Part shown: positions 23,137 through 35,300 of the stretch, one piece after another
Layout of the letters: every line of letters begins with the position of its first letter
Position numbering within the stretch: position 1 is the stretch's first letter
From: Canna indica
Lineage: Eukaryota > Streptophyta > Magnoliopsida > Zingiberales > Cannaceae
Length of the DNA stretch: 64,000 nucleotides
Direction of reading: 5' to 3'
Assembly (NCBI GenBank): GCA_034359265.1
Contig: CP136896.1
Coordinates: 14,415,501-14,479,500 of the forward strand
The notes under the pieces: generated by a model
Told to the model about the DNA's origin: nothing
What the model saw: only the letters and a program-made list of their open reading frames with translations
Databases searched by the model: none
Position numbers and translations under genes: made by a program

Positions 23137-23963
23137 TAGGGGTGAGCAAAAAAAATTGATTTTTCGATTAACCGAAAAATCGGTCCGAAATCGAACCGAC
23201 TTTTACGATTTTAGTTTTTATTTTTTGAAAAACCGGTTTTCGATTTCGATTTCGGTCCGAGAGGTAAAAAGTCCACCGATTTCGGTTAACCGATCGGTTC
23301 GATATAATTTATTAATTTTTAATAATATATATATTAAATAATAATTTATAAATTATAAAAAAATTATAAGAAATTACAAAAAATTACAAAAAATTAAAAA
23401 AAATAAAAATATATAAAAAATAAAAAAAAATATTAATTTTTGTAGAACATCGTCTTGGTTCAAATGGTTTCACTTTTTTTTTCTTTTTTCTCAATGAGAA
23501 TTCGGTATTTGTTTGAATTTTTCTCCATAATTTGCATAATATTATTATGTTTGTAGGTTAAAATTTTTTATTGGTTAACCAAAAATTATCGGTTAATCGA
23601 ACCGAAAAAACCGAAATTGAAATAGCGGTAAAAATATATTGATAATTACAGATTTCGATAACAATTATTTTAGGAGGGGCAAAATATAAAATCGCATCTT
23701 ATGAAGATAATTACATGGTAAAAATATATTTTTAGAGGGGGCAAATATAGTTAAATATTAATGTATATTATATATATAGTAATATATATGTAATGGGGGG
23801 ACCAATGTGAGGGGGGGGCAATTGCCCCTCCTGCCAAAACATTGGCTCCGCCCCTGACCGAAGTTAATGGACCGGTTTACGGTTAATGGTTTTGAAAAAT
23901 CGAAGTTAATGGACCGATTTTTTTTTGCTAATGGACCGGTTAATCGGTCCATGCTCACCCCTA
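23137..23963. mobile_element. hAT MITE, TAGGGGTGAGCA termini, perfect 8-bp TSD, with a nested insert
   Basis: The terminal repeats are TAGGGGTGAGCA and its reverse complement. GTATTAAA flanks both ends, at 23129-23136 and 23964-23971. Subterminal regions repeat AACCGGTTT, CGGTTAACCGA and related words. Inside, about 23670-23862, lies a different sequence ending GGCTCCGCCCCTGAC, which looks like a second nested element. It is the same family as 37779-38364. Confidence 0.92.
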
Positions 23964-23971
23964 GTATTAAA

Positions 23972-25150
23972 TCAAGAGAGATAAATTATTAAAAGAGATG
24001 AAGAGGTGAGAGAGAGAGGGAAAAAAGAGAGAAATAAAAGAAAGAAAATAAATGAGAGAGAAAGTTATTTTTAAAAAAATTACAAAATTTCTCAAATTAT
24101 CATGTCAGCTAATTTTTCATGAGAAAATATCGTGCGGCTTTATTGAATCTTGCTTATTTATATATATATATATAATGCAAATTTTGATAACAGACATATT
24201 AAATTTAAATTTTAAAATAAAAAAATTAACCAATTATAAAAGAATTTGTAAATGACACATAATATTTAATACAGATTTCGATAACATACATATTAAATTC
24301 GAATTTTAAAATAAAAAATTTGAAAAATTATAAAATAATCTATAAATTTGGGTAACATTCTATATTATAAATGTCACATTAAGATATTAAATGAAATCCA
24401 AATAGAAAAATCACGTAAAAAAACTACAAAACTCAAAAAAATAAGGAAATGACACCCAACTTTCCTTGGGAAAATGCAATGTGGCAGGAGTGAATCTTAC
24501 TTTTATATATATATAGGCAAATATCTTATTCAACCTGTCTTGTAACCCATGACTGACCCTCTCCTCTTATTCTTTCTTTTTGTTCTTCCCTCACTCCACA
24601 TGTATTGTTCAATTCTCTTGTTTAATATAAGTTTCCTACCTTTCAAAAAAAATTGTGCTTGAGTCATTGATTAACTAATCAAATTAAGGGTCCATTGATC
24701 AGGTTGTATATTATTAAAAAATAATTAAAGTATATTATAAGTAAGGGAAAAATAAAATATTTATTTCAATAACTTTTAATAATTATCTTGAAAGAAAAAT
24801 TATACATAGAAGAAAATGATAATTATTATTTCAACAACCTAAATATTAAAAATAATAATGAAAAATAGATATTTTTAATTTTTAAAATTTCTATAAATAA
24901 ATAAATTAACTTGAGTCAATCAAAAACTAGTACAAGTCAAATGAAATTTGCCTTAGTTAAATGAGTCAATTCAAACCTATTTGGGCCGATTGAGTCAATC
25001 TTTCTTTTATGTATTTTTAGCCCTTAGGAGTGGCCCAATCCAATTTTAGGCCTATATTCCAAATTTTTTTATTCCATCAATCGGTCCAAGCCGAGTCTAA
25101 TAACTCTGCGATAATCATAAAGTTCAAAGTTGAGAAATTTCATAACATCA
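23972..25150. other. AT-rich intergenic DNA; no gene seen
   Basis: Simple AT-rich sequence with (TA)n near 24158-24175 and 24502-24516. The stretch ATTTCGATAACA..ATATTAAATT occurs twice, near 24180 and 24275, as a diverged direct repeat. Confidence 0.45.
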
Positions 25151-25158
25151 TTTTTTTT

Positions 25159-25639
25159 TGGTAAATTAAACTAGTCTCCCCTGAGATTTAGTGAAATTAC
25201 ACTAACCTCTCCTCTTTTTGTAACTTTGTCTTGTAATCGCTTGAGTTTTGTAAGAGATTACACAGACCTCCCCTACTAACGAAAATTGTTAGTGGAGTGT
25301 CTGTCATATGCACTGCATATGCTTACTAATGATATTTTTGAAATATTTACAATTTTTTCTTATTTAAAATGACAAAAATATCCTTATGTTATTTTTATTT
25401 CTCTCAAAAATTTTATTTTAAAAATAAAATAATTTATTTTAATTTTAAAATATTTATTCAATTATTTTATATATGTATTTTAATGATTTTCCAACAATAG
25501 GTATAAGAGAGAAATCACATTACTAACGAACTTCATTTAACATTATTGGCTGCAAGGGATGTGAGTGTCACCTGGACAAATAGAGAGGAGGTCGGTGTAA
25601 TTTTACTAAACCTCAGAGGATGTCACTATAATTTACCAT
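25159..25639. mobile_element. Palindromic MITE with GGTAAATT termini
   Basis: The left end GGTAAATTAAACTAGTCTCC and the right end, ending AATTTACC, are inverted copies over about 100 bases, including CCTCTCC..TTTTGT-like inner parts. Flanks are T-rich (ATTTTTTTT on the left, ATTTTTTTC on the right), which may be a degraded 9-bp Mutator-type duplication. Confidence 0.65.
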
Positions 25640-27330
25640 TTTTTTCTATATTTCAATATATTTAAGATCAAATGGGCTAAATGAATTTTGAATGGTGGTG
25701 TCAGAGGATGAGTACATTAGCATAATTAAATCTGATGAGGTCTGTTTCGGTCAGGCCAATTAAGTTGAGTTGGCATAGAATCTGATCGACACCTATAGAA
25801 GTGCCCCGTCAGGGTTAGGCCATTTGTAGCACCTTGAGACAATCGAGTTAATATTTGCATTAGGAGAAGTGCGAGTGGTTGGCCCATCTCGCTTAAAGCA
25901 AGCATGCAGAGTAAAAATAAATGAGAGAGAGATATATATATATCATTTCTTTAAAGAGCGTCATTTGGAAAGCTTCGTGTATTTCTTTCAACGAGGACAT
26001 TTAACCTAAGATGAGAAATGAATAATAGACAAAGGAAAAATAATCATTGAAAGAAAGAAAAAAACTTCATATGGATGAAATAACGGTATGTTGATTTGTT
26101 ATTCATTATTATTAAAATATTTCTATAGTGTTAAGAGTTCATATTTTGCAACCATCGGTCATTTCTCATATTGATTATTGTGGTTGAGATATATTGACAA
26201 TTGAGCAATGAACCACTATTGAGATTTGTCTTTAAATCCCAATAATTAGGTATTAATTATGTATAATTAATATTACTATTATAATAACCTCTAAATTCTT
26301 ATGTCGTATTTGTTGCGGCACAATCATAATAAATGAAGGTGCAAGATGGAAGGTATTAAGAGCTATTTGGTTGACTTAGTCCTTTAATTTGTATATAAGG
26401 CCAATGAAAAGTATAGTTAAATTCCAAATAATTGATCCACTTGTGATGATGATACTTATTACTTAAGAGGGCAAATGAATAATTACAAGCCTACTAAATT
26501 TTTATTTATATTTTGTCGTACTACGTGGATCCAGTCGTTGGTGATCCTCGTTATTTCAGTAATGATATATTATATCAACGCATGATACTTTATACATAAC
26601 TAAATTAATTTTAATAAAATCAATGGCCACCTAAATGATAAGTATAAGCTAGAATCGACATATAACATAGTTTATATACTATTGTTGATGACTTCAAATT
26701 AAACAATAAGGAAAAAAAATATTTTTCAAAATATTCTTAAACTGGATTTTGGTTTAAGCATCGAGATTGGTTGAAAACTTGCAATGTCTGTTGAGTGCAA
26801 CCAATTAAGGGGGTTTTCAACTAGGGTGGTGTAGAAATAAAAATTTTAGATGTTGGGAATTGGGATATAAAAAAAATGACCCCTTACATATAATAGCTTA
26901 ATAAAATCATATGAAATATAACAATAATGATGAACAAAGATTTCCCAAAGAAGATATATATAGCAATGCACTTGATGCATAAAATACTTTCAAATTAACA
27001 AGATTTATGAAAAAGGGAAGGAGAGAAGAATGGTGAGGAAGATGCTCCAGACTAGGAACTTCAACAGGTAGATGGATAGGGATGAGGGAAGAAAAAAACA
27101 GGAAAATTAAGATACAGATTGGTTATTTTTATGAACTTTAAGTACTTTAGAAATAAAAGGGTAAAGTGAGAACATATTTGGATAAAACCAATTATTTAGG
27201 TTAACAAAATAATATCTTGACTTCTAGATGTGTGTATATAAGGCCAAGTATCATTTCATAAACTAGGATGCAACCCTACCACAATTACAAATTGCTCCAA
27301 TTTCACATCCCTCCACACTCTACGAATAGC
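25640..27330. other. Intergenic; no gene recognised
   Basis: AT-rich, with no long open frame and no clear terminal repeats. A (TA)n run lies near 25932-25942. Confidence 0.4.
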
Positions 27331-27379
27331 CTTGGCCAGATCCTAATAACATTAATTGTTTGTCCTAATATTTTTGAAT

Positions 27380-29080
27380 AGTCAAAAGTTGATTATCATC
27401 TTCGATTAAAAGTATCTTTGACGTGTATAAGACATCTTCTACGAAATGAACATCCTTTTCGAGGTTACGATGAGTCAGATAGCTCCAATCGACAAAGTTT
27501 ATTTTTTAAAACTCTAAATTCTTGAACAGCAAATTATGTGTCAATTAAAGAGCAAATGACTGTCATGATACGTTATGCGGACAAAAAAGGATCAATTCTT
27601 GAACGTTTTATTGGAATTGTTCATGTTCAAGATACCACTACAAGGTCACTGAAAGCAGAAATTGATAGTATGTTTTCTAAACTTGGTCTGAGTTTATCAA
27701 AATGTCGTAGCCAATGCTATGATGGTGCAAGCAATATATTTGGTAAATTTAATGGGCATAAGAGCTTGATTTTGGTATATAATAAATCTGCATACTACAT
27801 TCATTGTTTTGCACATCAATTACAATTGTCTCTTATAAAGACCGTGAAACATCATATAAAAGTTCAAGATTTTTTTGACATACTTCAGAAGATGGCTACT
27901 GTTGTTGGGGGGTTCTTGTAAGCGAAAAGATTCTATTCGGGATAAATAATATGAGTTGATCCTCCAAAATATTATTTATGGTGAAACAACAACCGGAAGA
28001 GGTCGGAATCAAGAAACAACAATGAAACATCCCGATGATACACGCTGGGGTTCTCTTTATGCCACAGTTGGAAGTGTGATCTCACTGTTCTCTCCCATTT
28101 AATTGTTTCTTTAATGAATGAAATTGAAGATGACCCATATAATACTTCAGCAAGAATAGAAGCTGCCTATATTTCATATATGATGGATAGCTTTGAGCTC
28201 GGATTCTTGTTATATCTTATGCATCTTATCTTGGGGATCAATTTTGAGTTATCACAAGCATTACAAAGGAAAGATCAAGATCTCGCAAATGAAATTGCTT
28301 TCATTCGAGTAGTGAAGCGCCGATTGCAAGATGTAAGAGATAGTGACTTTGATAGTTTGCTCCAAGAAACTATTGATTTTTATAACCAACATGAAATTGC
28401 GGTTCTAAGTATGGAGGAGACCTATTATCATAAGGGAAGATCAATGCGTAGAGTGGAATTACATACCTTCTCCAAGTACTTTAAGGTCAAATTATTCAAT
28501 CAAGTCGATCATAGATAGTCAGCTTCAAGAGTTGAATGACCACTTTGATAACGTCAATACAAGCTTGATTGAGTGCTTAAGTTGTCTTGACCCGCGTGAG
28601 AAGTTTGCCTCCTTCAATACACGTAAATTGGTTGAATTTGTTAAATTCTATCCTTTGGAGTTTGATGAGTATGTGAATCTCCCTTTTTATTCTTCAAATC
28701 TTAATAATTTTATTGTTGATGTAAGAAGTTATGATGATTTTACTAATCTACAAGGAATCGGTGAACTCGCTCGAAAGATGATTGAGAAGAAAAAAATTAT
28801 TGCTTATCCAAATGTCTACTTATTGGTGAAGTTGACATTAATTTTACCGGTTGCAACTGCAAGTGTCGAGTGAGTGTTTTCATCAATGAATTTCGTGAAG
28901 GATAAACTACGCAACTGAATGAGTGATGATTGACTTAATTCTTGTTTGATGGCTTACATCGAATACGATGTATTTGACAAAGTAGAAGATGAAACTATTA
29001 TGCAATATTTTTCAAGAAATGAAGCATTTAAGAATGACTTTGTACTAGAAAAAATTTATATTATTTTGTAGAACATCTAT
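27380..29080 (+). pseudogene. hAT-family transposase gene (TTF-type, DUF4371 plus hAT dimerisation), decayed
   Basis: The protein would cut and paste a hAT transposon. The plus-strand text DYHLRLKVSL near 27390 begins the zinc-finger/DUF4371 region. It continues through HPFRGYDESDSSN and the frame at 27538-27921 with ERFIGIVHVQDTT, CYDGASNIFGKF and HCFAHQLQLSL. A block with HPDDTRWGSLYATVGSVI follows near 28030. The C-terminal dimerisation segment YPNVYLLVKLTLILPVATAS lies near 28806-28868, followed by FSSMNF and IEYDVFDKVEDE to about 29000. Stops at about 27922, 28099, 28516, 28873 and 28918 and several frameshifts make it dead. Related domesticated genes exist, but this copy is too broken to be one. 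Confidence 0.85.
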
Positions 29081-29205
29081 AAAACTTAGTGTTAAATTTA
29101 AATTTTTGTGTCTTTTATTATTTTTTAAAAAGTGACTGCGCTACTCAAAAATCCTGGATCCGTCATTGCTTGGCCTCGATCTTAGTAACATTAATTGTTT
29201 GTCCT

Positions 29206-30060
29206 CCTTACAAGCTTAGGCTTTGTCCTTGTGTGATTATTTCTGATGTTGATGAGTCTCCCCTCCCCCCTTTTGTGTAGTAAGTCATGAAAGGGATGGT
29301 TTCTATGCTTAGTGGACTTGCACCTTATCTGTGTCTTTCTCTCTCTAACTTTCTCTCTATTCATTTAATGAAAAGATAGAAAGAGAAAAATACAAAATGA
29401 GGTATAAGTTCGATCAGTGGACTTGCACCCAACATAGAACAAACTTGATAAGAACTTATTTTGCATACTGTTGAGCTTTTAATATTGATGTCATTGGGTG
29501 GTGCAATTAGGGACACTTGCAGAGCTACACTTGGCAAGTTGGGGAATTACCAACAGAGGAAATAATCATTTTTTCTCGTCAATTCATGTTTTATTCCTTG
29601 TTCATGTTTGTCCTTATCTTGAAAAAAATATAAGAATTTGCCCCCTCTTCTTGATTTCGGGCTTATGTCAATTTCAACTATTAAAGTGAGTTATTGGTTA
29701 ATTATATTTAAGTAAGATTTTTCGGAGTTGTTGGTTCCTTAGCTATATTTTAATTTCAAATAAGATTTTTATAAGTTAGAAGAGCTAAAATATAAATTTG
29801 AGAGACATTTTAAATTTTACAAGCGAAATTGATGTTCAAAATAAAATTTTTTAAAACTAACAAAACTGAAGTAAACTTTAAGAGTTAAAATAAAACAAAT
29901 CCGAAAAATATAAATACATATTTCGAAAATGTAGACATCTAATAATAAGATTAACCGAACCACCAAATTACATTAAAAATTAGTTCAGGTTCGTTTGAAA
30001 AAGTCCCAATTAAATTTTAATCCAACTTGTCATCTTCAATTACACAACCGAAATTTTAAT
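29206..30060. other. Intergenic region upstream of the A20/AN1 gene
   Basis: No transposon ends were found. A (CT)n/(GA)n-rich patch lies near 29335-29390. The final part is the presumed promoter region of the gene at 30221; no specific regulatory element other than the TATA box could be assigned. Confidence 0.4.
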
Positions 30061-30112
30061 CCTAAAATAAATCGACTCCCAAAAATTGGAATCTGCCACC
30101 GCCTATATCCTC

Positions 30113-30120
30113 TATAAATA
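30113..30120 (+). promoter_or_regulatory. TATA box of the A20/AN1 gene
   Basis: TATAAATA lies 101 bases before the start codon, in a CCTCTATAAATACG context typical of plant core promoters. Transcription would start about 30 bases downstream, giving a short leader of about 75 bases. Confidence 0.75.
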
Positions 30121-30220
30121 CGTTGGCCTCCCTTCCTTTCACCTTTCACCCAACCCTTTCTTGGCTGCTGCTGGCCTGCTGCTCCTGCGTCTTCCTCCTC
30201 CTGGTAATCTTCCCTTCGCC

Positions 30221-30688
30221 ATGGACACCCGAGAACGCTGCCAAAGGCCGCCGCTGTGTGCCAATGGCTGCGGCTTCTTCGGCAACCCGGGAACCAACGA
30301 CCTCTGCTCCAAGTGCTTCCGAGAACTGCGCCTGAAGGTGGAGGGCAAGAAGACGATGGCATCCTCTTCCGCCTCCGTTTCCGTTGAGGATATCGAGAAG
30401 AGCCAGAAGGTTGCTGCCGCCGCCGCAGCGTGTTCTGCGGTGGGAGCGACCGTAGCTCCTGCTTCTAATTCGTCGTCGGTGGAGCGGTGCGGGCGGTGCG
30501 CCAAGAAGCTGAGGCTGTGCTCCCGGTACGAGTGTCGGTGCGGGAGCGCGTTCTGCGCGGCGCACCGTCTGCCGGAGGCGCACGGGTGCACCTTCGACTT
30601 TAAGGCGGCCGGCCGCGCCGCGCTCGCCAAAGCCAACCCGGTCGTCGTCGAAGGGAAGCTGGAGAGGCTGCGGAGGGGCGGGAATTAG
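30221..30688 (+). CDS. A20/AN1 zinc-finger stress-associated protein (SAP), intact
   Basis: Plant SAPs carry an A20 finger, which can bind or transfer ubiquitin, and an AN1 finger; they tune abiotic and immune stress responses in cytoplasm and nucleus. This 155-residue frame has the A20 finger at about residues 6-31, with CANGCGFFGNPGTNDLCSKC. A variable Ala/Ser-rich linker follows, then the AN1 finger at about 89-130, with RCGRCAKK, ECRCGSAFCAAH and HGCTFDFK. All Cys and His ligands are present. An additional Cys stands just before the CRCG knuckle, in LCSRYECRCG, where relatives usually have LTGF. The start at 30221 is chosen because it begins the conserved MDTRERCQ stretch in a CGCCATGG context; the frame is open upstream to 30086, beyond the TATA box. 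Intronless and GC-rich, as usual for the family. Confidence 0.95.
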   Translation: MDTRERCQRPPLCANGCGFFGNPGTNDLCSKCFRELRLKVEGKKTMASSSASVSVEDIEKSQKVAAAAAACSAVGATVAPASNSSSVERCGRCAKKLRLCSRYECRCGSAFCAAHRLPEAHGCTFDFKAAGRAALAKANPVVVEGKLERLRRGGN

Positions 30689-30763
30689 TAGTTTGATTTC
30701 TAGGATTTTACCACCAGTCATTTTACGGAAAGATTGAACTTTCTTTTTTCAGTTCTCGCTTTA

Positions 30764-30769
30764 AATAAA
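30764..30769 (+). terminator. Likely poly(A) signal of the A20/AN1 gene
   Basis: AATAAA, in TTTAAATAAATGC, lies 76 bases after the stop codon, a normal distance for a plant near-upstream element. Confidence 0.6.
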
Positions 30770-31430
30770 TGCTTAAATTCTAAACCGTGCGATTTATGGC
30801 ACGAATCTCGAGAAAACCTTCTTTTAAAGAGGGGGACGCCACCTTCGATCTCGTGAGCCCTAAACCGCTCCGGTGCTGCAGTGGATTCTCGTATCTTCTT
30901 TCCTTTTGACCGTTTCCTTCTTTTAAAAGTCTATTTGTTTCTCCATGCGATCCTCGTGAGCCCTAAACCTTCTTTTAAAAGTCTATTTGTTTCTCCACGC
31001 GATCTTCAAGATGGTTTGGATCGAAAGAGTTGAGCGAAATGAAGAGATGGAAGCCATCGACATTGAGGTTTAATCCTGTAACTCTATCTTCTTTTACTTC
31101 CTTGTTTAAATCATTGTCAGATTGGAGCATGGAATCTTTAATGCTATCAGGTTTCATGGAATCGCTGATTCTATCAGGTTTCGTGAATGCTAAATGGGAT
31201 TTAGTTTTTTTTTTTTTTTTTTTTGCATTGTGAATTGATTTGTTAATGATTTTATTTTATTTTGGTTTGGTTGGATTGATGGTTTTAAAGGGGTTTGAAG
31301 GTTTTAATGGCATTTGAAGGGTAAGGAGTTTGGAGGGATTTAAAATATTTTGTTTGAATATATTTTTTGGGGGGGGGGAAGATTTGGAGGGGAAAGATTT
31401 GGAGGGATTTAGAGGTGTTTCAAATCTCTC
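30770..31430. other. Downstream region with a 53-bp tandem duplication and poly-T
   Basis: CCTTCTTTTAAAAGTCTATT followed by TGTTTCTCCA occurs near 30915 and again near 30968. A poly-T run of 20 lies at 31205-31224. Short open frames at 30975-31233 have no recognisable domain. From 31240 to 31430 the sequence is GGATTTGAAGG-like low-complexity repeat. Confidence 0.5.
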
Positions 31431-31560
31431 GTAAAATTCATTTTTAAAGAAATACTATATTCTCCTAAAATTTCAACCTAATAATCTTCCTAAAGACCAA
31501 AGAATGACAAGTGACAAATATTGGGCTTTTGTAAATATTTAATGCTTCTATTCGGTGTTA

Positions 31561-32933
31561 GTTCTCATAGTTTTAAATTTTTGATTTTAATCCTCATAGT
31601 TTTAAAATTTTAGTTTAGTCCACACACTTTATTTCTCTATAGTTTACTCGAATATTGGTTTTAGTCATCATAGTTTTAAAATTTTGATTTTAGTTCCCAT
31701 AATTTTAAAATTTTGATTTTAGTTCTCATACTTTATTTTCGTTTAGGATTTGATCACTGCTGTCATATGAAGCTCAAACGGAGCTAACATGGATAATAGA
31801 TGCTGACTAGACATTGCTGACGTGGACTTACAATGATCAACTTTGTAAATTATGGAGACTAAAACTAAAATTTTGTAAATTATGACGATTAAAATCAAAA
31901 TTTAAGTAAACTATATAGACCAAAATTATTATTTTTCATAAAATAATATAAAAACCACAATATATTTTTAAATTTATTTTTAAATAATGATAATATTCAA
32001 AAATATTAAAATTAAGCACGAGTAATTTACGTTAATTTAGATGGATTTAAACTAACATCGTCATTAGGCGTGAATTTTCAAAAATCTGCTCTCCCAATCT
32101 GCTCATCTCTTCATTGATAATCTCATCACCTCCATTTTGATAATAAATTTAGCGTATTGAAAGCGGTTTAAATTAAATTTCGAACGTCAAAAAGTGTTGA
32201 TTTTCACTCTAATAAATGTTGGTTTTCCATGAATATTTCTTAACAATGCCCACGAAATCGTACCAATAATCTTGTATTATAGTTTTGCCAACTTGCCACT
32301 ACAACAAATGCATGAAAATTCGATATTTATTAGAGTGAAAATTAACATTTTTTGACATTTGAAATCTAATTTAAACTGCTTTGAATGTGCCAAATTTCTG
32401 ATCAAAATAAAAGTGATGAGGTGATTAGTGAAGAGATAAGCAGACCGGGAGAGCAAATTTTCGAATTCTACAACCATTGCGAAATTCACGGTAAATTTGG
32501 ATAATTAACGAATAAAAATTGACGCCTAATGACGTCGTCAATTTAAATCCACCCAAATTAATGTAAATGACGGTAGTGTGCTTAATTTTAATATTTTTTA
32601 AATATTATAATTATTTATAAATAAATTTAAAAATATATTATGATTTTTTATATTTTTTTAGAAATATATAATTTACGTCCCTATAGTTTATTTGAATTTT
32701 AATTTTAGTCCACATAGTTTACAAAATTTTAGTTTTAATGCCCATAGTTTATAAAGTTGGTTGATGTAAATCCACGTCAATAATGTCCAGTTAGTATATG
32801 TTATTCACGTCAGCTCCATTTAGGCATTTTGTGACGGTAGGGATCAAATCTTAAATGAAAATAAAATGTGAGGATTGAAATCAAAATCTGAACAAATTGT
32901 AGGGACCAAAAGAATGATTTTCCCTAACATAAA
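31561..32933. repeat. 1.4-kb palindrome (foldback element)
   Basis: The outer arms repeat CATAGTTTTAAAATTTTAGTTT in opposite orientations. Inner arms are 32030-32260 and 32300-32570, for example CCTAATGACGTCGTCAATT against GACATTCGTCATTAGGCG-like text on the other side. The centre of symmetry is near 32250. It is a non-coding foldback element that could be transcribed into a long hairpin. Confidence 0.75.
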
Positions 32934-33149
32934 TATTTTTAAAATAACTAAAAAATATAAATAATCGAAAAACGAGCAGAAGCTTCTCGTATAATTTCTA
33001 ATATTCGATTATGATAATTAAGTTTAATAAAAATTATGTAAAAATCAAAAATTGTAGACGAAGGAAAAAAAATGGAGCCTACGTACGAGAAAAAAGGGGT
33101 TAGTATACGATGAGTTTGGAAATTCACCTAAAAATATTTATTTAAAATT

Positions 33150-34125
33150 ATTTTTCTAAAAAATTAAAAATTATTTTTATAAACTCATTTTTACCTAACT
33201 GTAAACCCGACTACCCGACCCGATCTAGGTCGGGTCGAGTCGGGTTTAAAAGGTGAATTTTTTTGAACCCAACCCAACTCGATTACACTTGGTCGGGTCG
33301 GGTCGATTTTTTTCCTAAACCTGATTCGACCCGTGAACAATCCTAGCGATGAGCTTGGAAATTCACCTAATCCATTTTTTTGCTTATTTTGATTTTTTTT
33401 ATTTTTGTTAGAAAAAATGTGTTATTTTTTAATCGAAAAATTAATTTAATCGTAGATAATGGTAGGGTGTGAAAAAATAAAAAAGTAAACTATTTTTATG
33501 TTAAGAAAGAGAAGCTAGTGGGAGGAGAGAGGAAAGTAGGGGTATAGTAGGGAAAAAAAATAAATTTGAAAGAAAGAGAAGCATTAAATGTTTACAAGAG
33601 CTAATACTTGCCATTTGTTACTCTTGGGTCTTTAAGAATTATTAGGTTGAAGTTTTAGGAGAAAATAATATTTCTCATTTTGAAAAAAGAAAAAAAGCAT
33701 TAGGCTCTTGTAAGCATTTAATGTTTTTCTTTCTTTTAAATTTAATTTTTCCCCTATTATACCCTTGCTTCTCTCTCCTCCCACTAGCTTCTCTTTCTTA
33801 ATACAAATGTTTTACTTTTTTATTTTTTTCACACGCTACCATTATCTACGACTAAATTAATTTTTGATTAAAAAAATAACATATTTTTTCTATCAAAAAC
33901 ATAAAAAAAGAAATATCAAATGAAGTAAAAAATAGATTTGCTGAATTTTCAAGCTCATCGTTAGGATCGTTCACGAGTCGAGTTTAGGGAAAAAAACCAG
34001 CCCAACCCGACCAAGTGTAATCAAGTCGGGTTGGGTTAAAAATTTTTCACATTTCAAACTTGACTCGACCCGACCAGACCTAGATCAGGTCGGGACGGAT
34101 AGTCGTGTTTAACCGTTTAGGCAAA
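33150..34125. repeat. 1-kb palindrome containing GGGTCGGG repeats
   Basis: Left arm 33190-33620 and right arm 33690-34125 are reverse complements, including CGACCCGACC-rich outer parts and GCTAGTGGGAGGAGAGAG inner parts. The centre is near 33655. The shorter related copy at 34370-34760 lacks the opposite arm. Confidence 0.75.
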
Positions 34126-34760
34126 AATGAGTTTATAAAAATATTTTTTAATTTTTTTAAAAATAATTTAAAATAAATATAAATAATTAAATAATTAAAT
34201 AATTAAAAAATATTTTAAAATATTTTCACACATTTTTAATATAAATATTTTAAAAATAATTAAAAAATATAAATAATTGGATAACAATAAGTCTAATAAA
34301 AATTATGTAAAAATCAAAATTTGTAGACAAACGTAAAAAACGGGGTCCACATACGAGAAAAAAAGGATTCATATTCGATGAGTTTGGAAATTTGTCTAAT
34401 CCATTTTTTTTTTTTGCTTATTTTGCTATTTCTTTGTCATGTTTTCGTTACGAAAAAAGTGTGTTTTCTTCCTAACGAGAATTTGGTTCAACCGCGTATA
34501 ATGCTAGGTGTGAAAAAAACGAAAAATAAAATATTTATAACGGTGGGGGATGTGAAAAAAATAAAAAAGAAAACATTTATACTAAGAAAGAGAAGGTAAT
34601 GGGAGGAGAGAGAAAAGTAGGGACATGTTAGGAAAAAAAGTAAAGAGAAACATTAAATCATTACAACATTCTATTGTTTGCCATTTGTCAGCCTTAGATC
34701 TTTAGGAGGATTATTAGGTTAAAGTTTTAGAAGGATATAGTATTTCTATATCCATTTTTA

Positions 34761-35290
34761 CTTGCGGATAAAAATCGGATACGGTGCGGATACGATTTTT
34801 AGTTAACGGATGCGGTTAAAATTGTCACCCCTAGTATTTACTTCTTTGGTTAAAATGTGGACTGATATATTACTAGTGTTCAAGGAAAAAGAAATCAGAA
34901 GATTTCCTAAAGTTTACACAGTTGATAGTCAAAGAAGAAAAATTATCCTGCTTATTTGCATTCCTTGTGTTTTTGGATGGAACATTGCATGTGAATGCTT
35001 GAACATCACATTATGAAGTAAAATTAAAATTAAAAGAAAATAATCAGCTTTGGCTTTTAATTAATCAAATAATATCTTGGGCTTCATCAAGGTTCATAGG
35101 AGGGACAACAATCAAGTTGATGGGTTCTGAAACTTAGGGCATGTCTGATAGATGATTTGAAAAGGGTAAAAACATAATTTTCTTAAAATTTTGTAGGATT
35201 AAAAAAATATTTTCACATGGAACAATTAACTTCTGACCTACTAAGGGATAAGATAAAAATTTCAGCATCCTTGAAAACCCTAAAGAGTTT
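34761..35290. other. Intergenic with a MITE-end fragment
   Basis: 34768-34833 repeats GGATACGGTGCGGATACG and ends GTCACCCCTAG, resembling the right end of a hAT-type MITE without a left partner. The rest is unassigned. Confidence 0.4.
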
Positions 35291-35300
35291 ATATTTCTTA

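Larger units (their letters stand above)
31430..34760. repeat. Composite of palindromic elements with shared outer inverted termini
   Basis: The left edge near 31448, AAATACTATATTCTCCTAAAA, and the right edge near 34735, TTTTAGAAGGATATAGTATTT, are inverted copies that extend into matching AGACC/GATCT-flanked text. Between them sit two separate large palindromes (31561-32933 and 33150-34125). A third copy of one arm lies at 34370-34760 in direct orientation. It may be one large foldback transposon or several nested ones. No transposase is visible. Confidence 0.6.

Noticed and set aside
30086..30220. In-frame upstream Met at 30086 as start of the SAP gene
   Set aside because: It lies before the TATA box at 30113, and the added residues do not resemble SAP proteins.
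30139..30721. Long minus-strand frames of 165 and 191 codons overlapping the SAP gene
   Set aside because: They mirror a GC-rich real gene and show no domain; the plus strand has complete A20 and AN1 fingers.
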